Positions 26,407 to 34,191 of a stretch of 36,700 nt of DNA are shown in pieces. Both the position numbers and the translations under genes were made by a program. Source of the stretch: JBEKYD01 sp049509915 (GTDB lineage Bacteria; Acidobacteriota; Terriglobia; Bryobacterales; Bryobacteraceae); NCBI GenBank assembly GCA_049509915.1, contig JBEKZL010000087.1, forward strand, positions 1-36,700. Direction: 5' to 3'. The stretch's first letter is position 1, and each line of letters opens with the position of its first letter. Below the pieces are notes generated by a model, which searched no databases, was not told the origin of the DNA, and saw nothing but the letters and a program-made list of their open reading frames with translations.

Positions 26407-26900
26407 ACATGATCGATTACGGTACGATCTCGATCGGCAATGATCATGGCGGTTATGAGTTGAAACTCCAGATCGTGGAGTATCTTATCAAGAAGGGCAT
26501 CCTTATTCATGATGTCGGTTGCCACTCCACAGAAATCGTGCGGTATCCTCTTTACGCCGCTCGGGTGGTCGCTGAGGTACTCAGCGGAGAAGCGAGCCGT
26601 GGCATTTTGATATGTTCCACGGGCATTGGGATGAGCATCATTGCAAACCGCTATGCCGGAATCCGTGCGGCACTTTGCACCAGCACCTATATGGGCCGGA
26701 TGACGAGGGCGCATAACGACTCCAACGTCCTTTGCCTGGGTGGAAAGATAACCGGCGTATTTGAGGCGGTCGACATTTTGGACGTGTGGCTTGCCACTGA
26801 TTACGAAGGTGGCCGCCACGACATCTCGCTGGGCTTGATCCGCGACGCCGAGAAAGCCATGGCAGAACACGGAGAGTGGCGCCCGGAGCCGCAGGAATAG
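26403..26900 (+). CDS. rpiB: RpiB/LacA/LacB family sugar-phosphate isomerase
   Basis: 165 residues from ATG 26403 (alternative ATG 26409). ISIGNDHGGYELKLQIVEYL carries the Asp-His of the active site, GILICSTGIGMSIIANRYAG the Cys and the phosphate loop, and YMGRMTRAHNDSNVLCLGGK the HND motif. The tail YEGGRHDISL is also typical. The usual VDYPDYA segment is changed to VRYPLYA, so a strict ribose-5-phosphate substrate is uncertain. RpiB homologues also act on allose-6-phosphate, tetrose phosphates and sulfo-tetroses. No signal peptide. Last gene of the rightward operon. The 165 bases after it hold no terminator I can see and lead into an IS630 remnant. Confidence 0.9.
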   Translation: MNMIDYGTISIGNDHGGYELKLQIVEYLIKKGILIHDVGCHSTEIVRYPLYAARVVAEVLSGEASRGILICSTGIGMSIIANRYAGIRAALCTSTYMGRMTRAHNDSNVLCLGGKITGVFEAVDILDVWLATDYEGGRHDISLGLIRDAEKAMAEHGEWRPEPQE

Positions 26901-27065
26901 GACGCGGCCTCCGGTTTCCATCGTGACGGCGGGGCGCGCTCGTCAATCCCTAAATTTCACAGATTCCTGCTCAGAGCCCAAGAAAGAAACGAGTTGCCCC
27001 GTCCGGGCCGCGGAGAGCGAGGGCCGTTGCCTGAACGACCGTAAAATCTACTGTCCTGTCTGTCT

Positions 27066-27456
27066 TTATAGTTCGTTAACAAAATCGGCCTACGCTGGCG
27101 AGGATCTCATCGGCTGTCTTAGTCCAGGTAAAGGGCTTGGCCTAGTCGTTGTTGCGTTGAACATAGGCCCGAATGGCCTGTTCCAGTTCGCGCGTGCTGC
27201 GATGGGTGCCACGCCGGATCTGCTTTTCGGTGAGACTCGCAAACCAGGGCTCTACCAGGTTGATCCAAGATGCGCTGGTGGGAGTATAGTGCAGATGGAA
27301 ACGCGGCCGCTTGGCGAGCCAGAGATGAATTAACGGTGTCCTGTGAGTGCCGTAGCGGTCGAGGATCAAATAGCGGTCCAAGTCGGCGGGGGGCAGCTGA
27401 GTCCACCATATCCAGGAACTTGTTAACTCGTGGCCCGGTGACCGCGATGGCATTGC
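27066..27456 (-). mobile_element. IS630-type transposase remnant
   Basis: C-terminal half of an IS630 transposase: PADLDRYLILDRYGTHRTPL with the second catalytic Asp region, FHLHYTPTSASWINLVEPWF with the third acidic residue, and SLTEKQIRRGTHRSTRELEQ. Upstream, PRVNKFLDMVD lies in another frame, so there is a one-base shift near 27400. After QRNND the codon is TAG at 27142, and the same frame continues KPFTWTKTADEILASVGRFC to TAA at 27066-27068, the usual end of this family. The 5' half is missing and replaced by the GC-rich repeat beginning at 27471. Confidence 0.8.
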
Positions 27457-27470
27457 CCAATCACGCGCCG

Positions 27471-27700
27471 CGCTCGCCGAGAACTCTGGCGCTGGCGCGT
27501 CCATCCGCGCCGTGAACCCGCGCTTGCCGCCTCGTCCGCGGAGTGCGCGCGCTGGAAAGCGCCGCGCCGGCACTGCGGCGGGCGCGGCGAAGATCCCGAG
27601 AACCACCTCGCGCCGACGGCTTCTGCCGCTGTTCGATGGCGTTCGGGCCGCCCCGAGCTCGCCGCGAACCGCGCAGCACAGCGTCCGTGCCGCCCGGCTC
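27471..27700. repeat. Dispersed GC-rich repeat, copy A (with a second partial unit)
   Basis: The core at 27471-27521 begins CGCTCGCCGAGAACTCTGGC and matches copy B (31492-31543) at about 46 of 52 positions by eye. A second, weaker unit lies at 27656-27695 (GAGCTCGCCGCGAACCGCG). Between them is a module GGCGGGCGCGGCGAAGATC (about 27579-27597) that recurs at about 30.46 kb and, more loosely, at 35.77 kb. It fills the stretch between the IS630 remnant and the next gene. An open frame crosses it on each strand, but codon composition is plain GC-rich and no start signals are seen. Confidence 0.6.
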
Positions 27701-27757
27701 ACCGCTGGTAGAATAACGCAGAGCGCAGGACGCGATATGGAAGGAGATAAGTTCTCT

Positions 27758-28738
27758 ATGGTAAGCACTCGCCGCCAGGTGCTGGCGGGGACGCTCGCGC
27801 TTGCGGGTGACACCCTGTGGGCGCAGAAGCGCTATGCTCCCCGCCTAGTCTGCAACACATACTATTGGAACCAGTGGTTTTCGACTCCAAGACGGTACAT
27901 CTTTTCGCACCCGGACCCGCTCAAGGCTCCTGCGCCGACCCAGCCGCGTTATTCCGGCGGCATGGCGTGGACCGACGAACAATGGAATTCAGTCTGCTCA
28001 GATATGCAATATGCAGGCTACAGGCGGATGGAACTGACGGACGCGACGTTCCTGGGCAGTCCGGTTGAGGTCATACAGACGGCTCTGGACAAGTACGGCG
28101 TATTTGTCGACCATATCTGGCACAGCGGCCCGCTGTACCCTCCCGAAGTTGCGGAGAAAACTATCGCCAGTACGATTGAACTGCTCGACCGGGCCAGGCC
28201 GCTGAAGTCGCCTTGCTTGTTTCATGATCCATTCCGAGACCGGGGCCCGATCTCGGATGAGGACGCGCAGCTCCAGAATCGAGGTTTGGACCGCATCGGA
28301 CGCGAAGTGAAGGATCGTGGGATGAAGCTTTGCGTCCATAATCATGAGGGTCCGATGCGTTATAACGCAAAAGAGTGGCTGGGTGTCGTGAATAATACGG
28401 ACCCCGAACTGGTGTCCATGTGCCTCGACCTCGATTGGACCTTGCACGCAGGAACGGACCCGTTTCCACTGCTGTACCTGGCCGGCGACAAGGGCCGTGT
28501 GGGAGCGCTCCACCTGCGCACGCAGCACAAGCTGATCACGGACCAGACTATGGAAGACGGAGGCGACATTGATTTCCACAAGGCCGCGGACTATCTGAGG
28601 AAGATACAATTCGACGGGGTTCTGGTGGAGGAAACAGAGCCCATGAAGGAAACTAAGATAACTCGGACGCTGAAAGAGAATAAAAAGATAGCCAGGCTCT
28701 GGTGCGAGAAGGTTTTCGGCGTTTCGGCGAAGACGTAG
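27758..28738 (+). CDS. Tat-exported sugar isomerase/epimerase-like TIM-barrel protein
   Basis: 326 residues from ATG 27758, chosen because AAGGAG stands about 11 bases upstream and the protein then begins MVSTRRQVLAGTLALAG, a twin-arginine-type signal. The body is of the xylose-isomerase-like/IolE group: YRRMELTDATFLGSPVEVIQ, GMKLCVHNHEGPMRY with metal His, VSMCLDLDWTLHAGTDP, RVGALHLRTQHKL, and DGVLVEETEP with a late Glu. Tat-exported TIM-barrel proteins of this kind are frequent in Acidobacteriota and Planctomycetota; few have assigned substrates. It is upstream of, and convergent with, another exported TIM-barrel gene. Confidence 0.8.
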   Translation: MVSTRRQVLAGTLALAGDTLWAQKRYAPRLVCNTYYWNQWFSTPRRYIFSHPDPLKAPAPTQPRYSGGMAWTDEQWNSVCSDMQYAGYRRMELTDATFLGSPVEVIQTALDKYGVFVDHIWHSGPLYPPEVAEKTIASTIELLDRARPLKSPCLFHDPFRDRGPISDEDAQLQNRGLDRIGREVKDRGMKLCVHNHEGPMRYNAKEWLGVVNNTDPELVSMCLDLDWTLHAGTDPFPLLYLAGDKGRVGALHLRTQHKLITDQTMEDGGDIDFHKAADYLRKIQFDGVLVEETEPMKETKITRTLKENKKIARLWCEKVFGVSAKT

Positions 28739-28782
28739 TGCGGTTTTTTCGCATCATTAGTCGGGTCAATAAATCCTGTGTT

Positions 28783-29889
28783 TCAGGCCTGCAGCGCCGC
28801 CTGCAGCATCGCCCGGGCGTATCCCACGTTGAACACCCACCCGGCATATTCGCCGCTGGCCTGGCGTTCGCGGTCGTAGTCCAGACCACGCGGGTGCTCG
28901 GGATAGATCAGCCGCGGGTATTTCTGCCGGACCAGTTCCTTCATCACCGCGACCATATTGACTTCGCCCTCGTCCGGGAAGACCTCAGTGTACTTCTCGC
29001 GCGGCTTGCGCATGATGACATTGCGGAAATGCACGTGGTTGATACAGCCGCGCTTGGAGAAATACCGACAGACCTTCACCGGGTCGTGGCCCATTTCGCG
29101 CGTGACGCCGCAATCGAAGGTGATGCCGTTATACGGGCTCGGCACGATGCTGACCAGCCGCTGCCAACCCTCCACGCTGCCCATGATCTGCCCGGAGCCG
29201 CGGCTGATGGGCGCGGGCGGGTCGTTGGGATGCAGCGCCAGCCGCACCCGCGACTCGGCAGCCACCGGAACCACCGCTTTCAGGAAATAGGTAACATTGG
29301 CCCACATTTCATCGATGCTGTGCGCCCCCTCTTCCGGCAGCGGCGGCAGGTCCTTGATTTTGTCGTAGTCGAACGAGAGCATTCCCGCGCCGCCGCGGCC
29401 AGGCTCGTCGAAATAGCCCTCGGTAGCACGGTGCGCATAGAAGTTGTATTCGATCACCGGGAGACCGGTGCGGCTCGCGGCGCGGATCGATTTCTGAATG
29501 TTCTCGATCTCTTGGTCCCGCCCTGCCTTTCCGTAAATCGTGTTCGGGAAGCCGCCAATCATCATGTTGGAGATGGTGATGCCACCTTTTTGGAAGCGGT
29601 CCATGATCTGCCTGAGCTGATCTTCCTCCCAGGGAATTCGCGGACCGTTCATGATCGCGTGCTTGACGCCGAGTTGGCTGATGCGCCGCATGGCGCGCTC
29701 GTCAGCGGTCGGTCCCGATAGCATGCAGAGCTTGGGCGTCGCGGTCCCTTCCGTGATCGGCCAGGCGCTCTTGAGAGCCGTGCCGCCAGCCGTGCCCGAG
29801 AGGTACGCCGCGCCGGCGGCCCCGATCAGCCCCCGCCTCGTGAACGCAACATCAGACAACGGAAACTCTCCTTTCAACCGGATTTCCAT
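28783..29889 (-). CDS. Tat-exported mannonate dehydratase (UxuA)-like protein
   Basis: 368 residues from ATG 29889, with GGGAG about six bases upstream; an ATG at 29931 would add 14 residues. The signal is FTRRGLIGAAGAAYLSGTAG, a Tat type. The body resembles UxuA: ISQLGVKHAIMNGPRIPWEE, SRVRLALHPNDPPAP with a metal His, YNGITFDCGVTREMG at the place of the family's TFCxGS, INHVHFRNVIMRKPREKYTE, and LIYPEHPRGLDYDRER. UxuA normally works in the cytoplasm on D-mannonate, so export is unusual and the altered Cys region makes the activity uncertain. It converges with the IolE-like gene. Confidence 0.7.
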   Translation of the reverse strand: MEIRLKGEFPLSDVAFTRRGLIGAAGAAYLSGTAGGTALKSAWPITEGTATPKLCMLSGPTADERAMRRISQLGVKHAIMNGPRIPWEEDQLRQIMDRFQKGGITISNMMIGGFPNTIYGKAGRDQEIENIQKSIRAASRTGLPVIEYNFYAHRATEGYFDEPGRGGAGMLSFDYDKIKDLPPLPEEGAHSIDEMWANVTYFLKAVVPVAAESRVRLALHPNDPPAPISRGSGQIMGSVEGWQRLVSIVPSPYNGITFDCGVTREMGHDPVKVCRYFSKRGCINHVHFRNVIMRKPREKYTEVFPDEGEVNMVAVMKELVRQKYPRLIYPEHPRGLDYDRERQASGEYAGWVFNVGYARAMLQAALQA

Positions 29890-29977
29890 TTTGGACTCCC
29901 GGGTCGTGTTCAGTATACACTCAGCCGCCATCCGGGTTGCTCACACGAGAATTCCGGCCTGTCGCCGTTCGCCCGCG

Positions 29978-30247
29978 GACATCTTCATTGTCCAGACAAA
30001 GAGGCGCACTGCCGGTCGCGCTACTGCCACCGACGGCCGGATAGGTCTCAGCGCCGTCGCGGCCAATGTGGCGTGCTTGGCGGTATTTGTCCCACATCCA
30101 CTCGGGCGCGCCGGTGACGATTTCGGCAATGACGACCCTGATCTGGTTCTGCGCTTCGAGTTCCACCATGCGGTCATAGTCGCGCCAGTCAAAACGACCA
30201 GTGACCACAGGCTGCCATGGCGCACAAACCGCACCAACTCGCCGCAT
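29978..30247 (-). pseudogene. GH42 beta-galactosidase N-terminal fragment
   Basis: About 90 codons of a glycoside hydrolase family 42 catalytic barrel: GRFDWRDYDRMVELEAQNQI, RVVIAEIVTGAPEWMWDKYR, HIGRDGAETYPAVGG and APLCLDNEDV. The order FDW..YDRM.., PEW...KYP and C..N..V is typical of the start of GH42. The fragment has no start signal (the upstream side is repeat copy E) and loses the frame after NEDV, ending just before the uxuA-like gene's upstream region. The catalytic Glu residues lie further along and are absent, so it cannot be active. Confidence 0.6.
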
Positions 30248-30304
30248 GGATTCGCCGCGGTCACAACCGCCACGGCCCGATTGACGAGATCGTGCGAGCC
30301 GGGG

Positions 30305-30500
30305 AGGCCCGCGCGCGAATTCGCCGCGCAACACGCGCTAACGATCGGGGCGCGCGCGCGCCCTTGAAACCCGCGCGGAGAATGGTCGAGTCCCCCACGC
30401 CCGGCGCGAACTACGCATGCGGCGGGGGTCCGTCCACACCGCGCGTCGTCGCCTCGGCGGGCGCAGCGAAGATCGGCGAGCGACGGCGGACGGTCAACCG
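30305..30500. repeat. Dispersed GC-rich repeat, copy E (divergent)
   Basis: At about 30311 CGCGAATTCGCCGCGCAACA resembles the core of the other copies loosely. At about 30456-30475 GGCGGGCGCAGCGAAGATCG matches the second module of copy A closely. The minus-strand translation again gives a PRGFQ...AP type string as in copies A-C. It abuts the truncated 5' side of the GH42 fragment. The stretch up to 30550 holds nothing else I can identify. Confidence 0.4.
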
Positions 30501-30560
30501 CAGCCACGATTTCCGAGAACCGCGGCGTTCATGCGCGCCATCCTGCGACAATGAAACCAA

Positions 30561-31220
30561 ATGCACGAGGCGGCCCTGTGTCCCGCCCGCATAGTCTGGG
30601 AGTATCTCCAACTCAAGCACGACCCCATTCCCGCCGATGTAATCGTCGTCTTCGGGACGAACGACCTCCGCGTCGCCCGTTTTGCCGCCTGCCTCTATCA
30701 CAGTGGTTTCGGGCGCAGCCTCGTCTGCACCGGCGGCATCGCTCACCAGGGTGACCTGCTGGCCACCAACTGGCGCAAGACCGAAGCCGAAATGTTCGCG
30801 GACGAGGCCGTCGCTCTCGGCGTCCCCCGCGACCGGATCATGCTTGAGCCGCGAGCCGCCAACACGGCTGAGGACGTCCGCTTCACCCGCGAACTGCTGT
30901 ACCGCAACGGCGGTCACCCCCGCAACGTCGTCCTTGCCACCAAGCCCTTTATGCAGCGTCGCGTCTGGGCGACCATGGCGGTCGAGTGGCCCGAGGTTCC
31001 CGCTTCTCTTGCCTCGGAACGTATGACCCTGGACGAATACTTCACCGCAGACCTACCGCCCGAGAAGGTGATCCCCGTCACGCTCGGCGACTTGCAGCGA
31101 ATATGGATCTACGGCCGGCGCGGATGGTCCGCCGCCCAAATCGTCCCGCCCGAGGTAATGGAGGCCTACCGCGAGTTGAAGGCGCTCGGCTTCACGCAGC
31201 AACTGCTTCCGGGAGACTGA
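30561..31220 (+). CDS. YdcF family (DUF218) protein
   Basis: 219 residues. Rossmann-like DUF218 fold: PADVIVVFGTNDLRVARFAA replaces the common GxGxxxxx start, followed by SLVCTGGIAHQGDLL, TEAEMFADEAVALGVPRDRI, LEPRAANTAEDVRFTRELL with the conserved E...N/T, and VVLATKPFMQRRVWATM. This full-length set is of the soluble YdcF type (no membrane helix), unlike SanA/ElyC. E. coli YdcF binds S-adenosylmethionine but its role is unknown. It stands alone between two accessory stretches; a start at ATG 30551 in another frame is not coding. Confidence 0.85.
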   Translation: MHEAALCPARIVWEYLQLKHDPIPADVIVVFGTNDLRVARFAACLYHSGFGRSLVCTGGIAHQGDLLATNWRKTEAEMFADEAVALGVPRDRIMLEPRAANTAEDVRFTRELLYRNGGHPRNVVLATKPFMQRRVWATMAVEWPEVPASLASERMTLDEYFTADLPPEKVIPVTLGDLQRIWIYGRRGWSAAQIVPPEVMEAYRELKALGFTQQLLPGD

Positions 31221-31299
31221 CCCGCGTCAGACACGATGTCGAATGGACGGCCCTACGTGTCTGGAAGGTCCAGATCGATCGCGGACAAACAGGAAAATG

Positions 31300-31470
31300 C
31301 ACTGCTCGTTCAGGCCGGGACGACGGAGCAGTGGATCAACGATGACCCGGCTGAGTCGCCACCGGTTCTGCTCCAAGGAAGTGCGCCTGCGGCTGAGCGT
31401 GATGGCATACAACTTGTGGAACCTTCGGCGCGGCTGGCTCTTCCACGCGCGTGCGTCGCATGGTTCGACC
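31300..31470 (+). mobile_element. IS1380-type transposase remnant
   Basis: Two adjoining frames give GTTEQWIND and then MTRLSRHRFCSKEVRLRLSV followed by MAYNLWNLRRGW. The 'TAEQWIKEGK...TRLSCHRF.SNEVRLWLS..AYNLGNLWRR' order is the C-terminal signature of IS1380 transposases. A frame change near 31335 separates the two pieces, and everything before and after is missing. The downstream cut is at the edge of repeat copy B. Confidence 0.6.
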
Positions 31471-31491
31471 GCGAAAGGTCAAATGCCGGCG

Positions 31492-31600
31492 CGCTCGCCG
31501 CGAACTCCGGCGCCGGCGCGTCCATCCGTGCCGCGAACCCGCGTGGCGCAGCGGGAAGGCCGACGCGGGCGCGCTCGGACGCTACTATCCATGACACCCT
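31492..31600. repeat. Dispersed GC-rich repeat, copy B
   Basis: The core CGCTCGCCGCGAACTCCGGC is followed by CGCCGGCGCGTCCATCCGTG, nearly identical to copy A over 52 bases. After it comes GCAGCGGGAAGGCCGACGCG, which matches copy C (GCCGCGGGAAGGCCGCGGGC) in the same relative place, and a final GCTCGGACGC shared with C. Translated on the minus strand it gives RGFAARMDAPAPEFAASAP, against RGFTARMDAPAPEFSASAA in copy A. Confidence 0.65.
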
Positions 31601-31691
31601 TGAGCACGGCGCGCCATCGACGCCGCAGGCACGGCGATGATCGACGGCCCGGTTGCAGATGCTGGTCTACAATACCATCAGGAGAGGGCTC

Positions 31692-31889
31692 ATGAGCGAC
31701 CGCCTGGATTTCGACACTGTCTGTCCGAACAACCACAACCTGACAGTTACATTTGGGCAGGAAGAGTTCGAAAAAGATTTGAAGTCCGGTGCGCTGGTGT
31801 TCCACTGTAACACCTGCAACGCGAACTGGCCTCCATCAAGTGAAGAAATCGCCGACTTTCGAAAGCGATTCTCGAAGAACTCAAGTTAG
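31692..31889 (+). CDS. Small zinc-ribbon-like protein
   Basis: 65 residues from ATG 31692, with AGGAGAGGG immediately upstream as ribosome-binding site. It contains CPNNHNLTVTFGQEEFEKDL and VFHCNTCNANWPPSSEEI: one Cys, a His, then CxxC, enough for a single zinc knuckle. It ends in a basic helix (EEIADFRKRFSKNSS). No family recognised; the base composition is lower in GC than the repeats around it. Flanked by repeat copies B and C, it looks like a small cargo gene. Real coding is likely from the ribosome-binding site and amino-acid make-up. Confidence 0.6.
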   Translation: MSDRLDFDTVCPNNHNLTVTFGQEEFEKDLKSGALVFHCNTCNANWPPSSEEIADFRKRFSKNSS

Positions 31890-31969
31890 CGTCGGTGGGG
31901 CGGTGGTTGGCCTCAAGCTCCATGGTCGCAGGGGGCTTGCAGGGTCTTGGCAGGGACAACTCCCCTCCG

Positions 31970-32070
31970 CGCTCGCCGAGAACTGCGGTGCCGGCGCGCC
32001 CCTCTGGAAGCCGCGCGGCTCATGCGGCGCCGCGGGAAGGCCGCGGGCACGGTCGGACGCCTCGTACGTG
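31970..32070. repeat. Dispersed GC-rich repeat, copy C
   Basis: CGCTCGCCGAGAACTGCGGT then GCCGGCGCGCCCCTCTGGAA, followed by GCGCCGCGGGAAGGCCGCGG and GGTCGGACGC. It shares both core and tail modules with copy B, in the same order and orientation. The minus-strand translation gives RGFQRGAPAPQFSASAE. It fills the 274-base gap between the small zinc-ribbon gene and the secreted protein at 32164. Confidence 0.55.
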
Positions 32071-32163
32071 CCGTGCACGTGTCGGCGGGCCGGTGCAGTT
32101 CGTTGAGCTACGGCGCGCGACGCTCCCAGTTTTGCGCAACTGAGATTCCCGGGTAGCGGGCCG

Positions 32164-34191
32164 TCAGTTCTTCCAGATCGGCGTGGTGAAGGCGCCGTCG
32201 CCGGCAATGTCCCAGACTGCCAGACGCACCCACTTCCAGCCTGGGGCGGTCAACTGCCAGGTGAACTCGCGGCGATCGAATTCGCGGGTGTCCGCCAGCG
32301 ATATGGTCTGGCGATACGTTTGGCGGCCGTCGCCCCAGACCATCTCCGCCATCCGCAGCGGGAATGTCCAGCTAGCTGTCACGCGGATCGCGACCTGGTC
32401 GCCACTTGGCACAAAGCTCGCGCGCGGCAGCAGGACTTCGCCCGTAGTGGTGAAATAATCGCCGCCGGCGAGCGCCGCCAGCGCATCCGACCAGCGGTCG
32501 AAAGAAGGCAGAGACGCCAGGCGCAGGTAATTCACGTTCATGTGGCCGTAGAGTTCGTGAGTCGAATCCACCTGGAAGACATCCACCTCGCCGATCAGGC
32601 GCTTGTGCAAACCCCAGTTATTCAGGTCGTCCACGGTCTGAAAGGCGCGGTCACCCAGGCGCGGCGAAGAGAGATCGGTATTCATGGCTTTCCACCCGGT
32701 GCCCAGGTGAAAAGAGCTTTTTAGCTGATCGCTATCCCTGATCCGGTCGGGAAATCCGGTCGACCCCTTGGTTCGCGGATGGGTCTGATAGATGTAGCCG
32801 TTTTCCGCGCGAATCAACGCGATGGCGTCTTCGGCGCTGCCCACGCGATAAACCGTTCCGTATTCTGGATCGGTGAAGCGGAACCGATCGCCCGGATTGC
32901 GCTTCATGAACCAATAGACCGGCTTGGGAAACATAATTCCCCAGTGCCCTCCCAGATAAGTGTTCATCTCCTCGCTGGGGATCAGCAGGAAGTTGGCGTC
33001 CGATTGGGCGCGACATGCGTCGAAGTACGCTTTCAACTCCCGAAGACGGATCTCGCCGGTGTCGGAAGGGTGCCCGTCGCCGTGGAAATCCATGAGCATC
33101 GCCATATTCACGCCCATCTCTTTCAGCACCGGCTTGAATGGCGGGGTCCAGTCATAGCCATGGTCCACGGCTTGAACGGTATAGGCGAAATGCCAGTGCG
33201 GCGCGAAGGTCTTATATCCATCCAAGGCGACGAACCGGTCGGTGTGGGTGTAAGGCAGAACGGAATCGAGCACGGCGGGTGCCGGGCGATCGTCCACCAG
33301 CAGAAACAGGTCTAATTCCTGCTGCGTTCCCGGCGGAGCGTTCATCCACGGATAATAGGGCGAGTCGTCGTCGGCCAGTTGCCGAATCCCCAAAGATACG
33401 GCGCCGCGCCACGAGGCGTACCACAGATAGCCCATGTTGCTGGTGTAATCGCGAGCCATGAAATAGCGGTGCGGCGGCGGGAACACGGCCACGCTGCCAG
33501 CCCCCGTGGCGGCGGAAAGCGCGCGATAGCGGACGGCTACCGGATTCCATTCGGAAACATGTGGCACACGCACGGTTTCGAGCTTACCCGCAGTGTCGTA
33601 ATAGTTGACGTAAGTCTCCATCCTGCCGCCGGAGCGGCGGCCTTCATCCACTGTCATGCGAATGCCAGCGTCGTAGAAAAATACGGTGTCGGGCTCATTC
33701 GTGCTCACGATGGCGCGCTGCTCAATGAGCGTGCTGCCGGGGAAGAAAAAGTAGTGAATAGCGCCGCGGAAGATTCCAAGCGCCAGTCCATCGAATGAGA
33801 TATCCAGGCGGTCGCCTTCGAATTTTGCGCGTCCCTCGGTCAGTTTGAAATCGCCCAGAAAGCTGCGGGTACCGTCCGGGTGACTAGGAGGGAAATCGAA
33901 GAACTGATCGAATCCGCCTCTTCGCTTACCTGTGGAGGCCCGGTAGACCGGCTGCGCCCGACTGATGACCGTTTTGCCGTTCACCGCGATGGATGCGATC
34001 AGCGGCTTGTCCGGGTCCAGTGAAAACAGGGCGCTGCAGGGGCGGCCGGCTTTGTCCTTCCAGGTCACGAGGGCCGAATCGGCGGTCGAGCTGATGCCAA
34101 TTGAATCCTCGACGGTTCCGCTGATATGGAACGGAACCCGGGCGATGGCCATGCACGCGAATGAGAAGAGGAGGACGACGATCGATTTCAT
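32164..34191 (-). CDS. Secreted PHP/CehA-like hypothetical protein
   Basis: 675 residues from ATG 34191 (MKSIVVLLFSFACMAIARVP, a Sec signal); the frame is open further up to 34305 but without signal-like sequence. The first about 330 residues are beta-rich (GAIHYFFFPGSTLIEQRAIV; PHRYFMARDYTSNMGYLWYA). The second half has an HWHFAYTV string, AMLMDFHGDGHPSDTGEIRL, FLLIPSEEMNTYLGGHWGIM, YIYQTHPRTKGSTGFPDRI and a C-terminal beta domain. The spaced His/Asp/Glu strings resemble PHP-type metallohydrolases of the CehA/McbA group, so a phosphoesterase or hydrolase outside the cytoplasm is plausible. I am not sure of the family. Downstream of the MetE-like gene with a 260-base gap. Confidence 0.65.
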   Translation of the reverse strand: MKSIVVLLFSFACMAIARVPFHISGTVEDSIGISSTADSALVTWKDKAGRPCSALFSLDPDKPLIASIAVNGKTVISRAQPVYRASTGKRRGGFDQFFDFPPSHPDGTRSFLGDFKLTEGRAKFEGDRLDISFDGLALGIFRGAIHYFFFPGSTLIEQRAIVSTNEPDTVFFYDAGIRMTVDEGRRSGGRMETYVNYYDTAGKLETVRVPHVSEWNPVAVRYRALSAATGAGSVAVFPPPHRYFMARDYTSNMGYLWYASWRGAVSLGIRQLADDDSPYYPWMNAPPGTQQELDLFLLVDDRPAPAVLDSVLPYTHTDRFVALDGYKTFAPHWHFAYTVQAVDHGYDWTPPFKPVLKEMGVNMAMLMDFHGDGHPSDTGEIRLRELKAYFDACRAQSDANFLLIPSEEMNTYLGGHWGIMFPKPVYWFMKRNPGDRFRFTDPEYGTVYRVGSAEDAIALIRAENGYIYQTHPRTKGSTGFPDRIRDSDQLKSSFHLGTGWKAMNTDLSSPRLGDRAFQTVDDLNNWGLHKRLIGEVDVFQVDSTHELYGHMNVNYLRLASLPSFDRWSDALAALAGGDYFTTTGEVLLPRASFVPSGDQVAIRVTASWTFPLRMAEMVWGDGRQTYRQTISLADTREFDRREFTWQLTAPGWKWVRLAVWDIAGDGAFTTPIWKN

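Noticed and set aside
15882..26900. Firm assignment as a sulfoquinovose (sulfo-transketolase) pathway
   Set aside because: Split transketolase and an RpiB homologue fit, but no sulfoquinovosidase, sulfo-sugar isomerase or sulfolactaldehyde enzyme is present, and two nucleoside hydrolases point elsewhere.
27512..27757. N-terminal extension of the IolE-like protein
   Set aside because: The extension is translated GC-rich repeat; a clear ribosome-binding site and Tat signal place the start at 27758.
28702..29721. 339-codon plus-strand frame
   Set aside because: Antisense to the uxuA-like gene.
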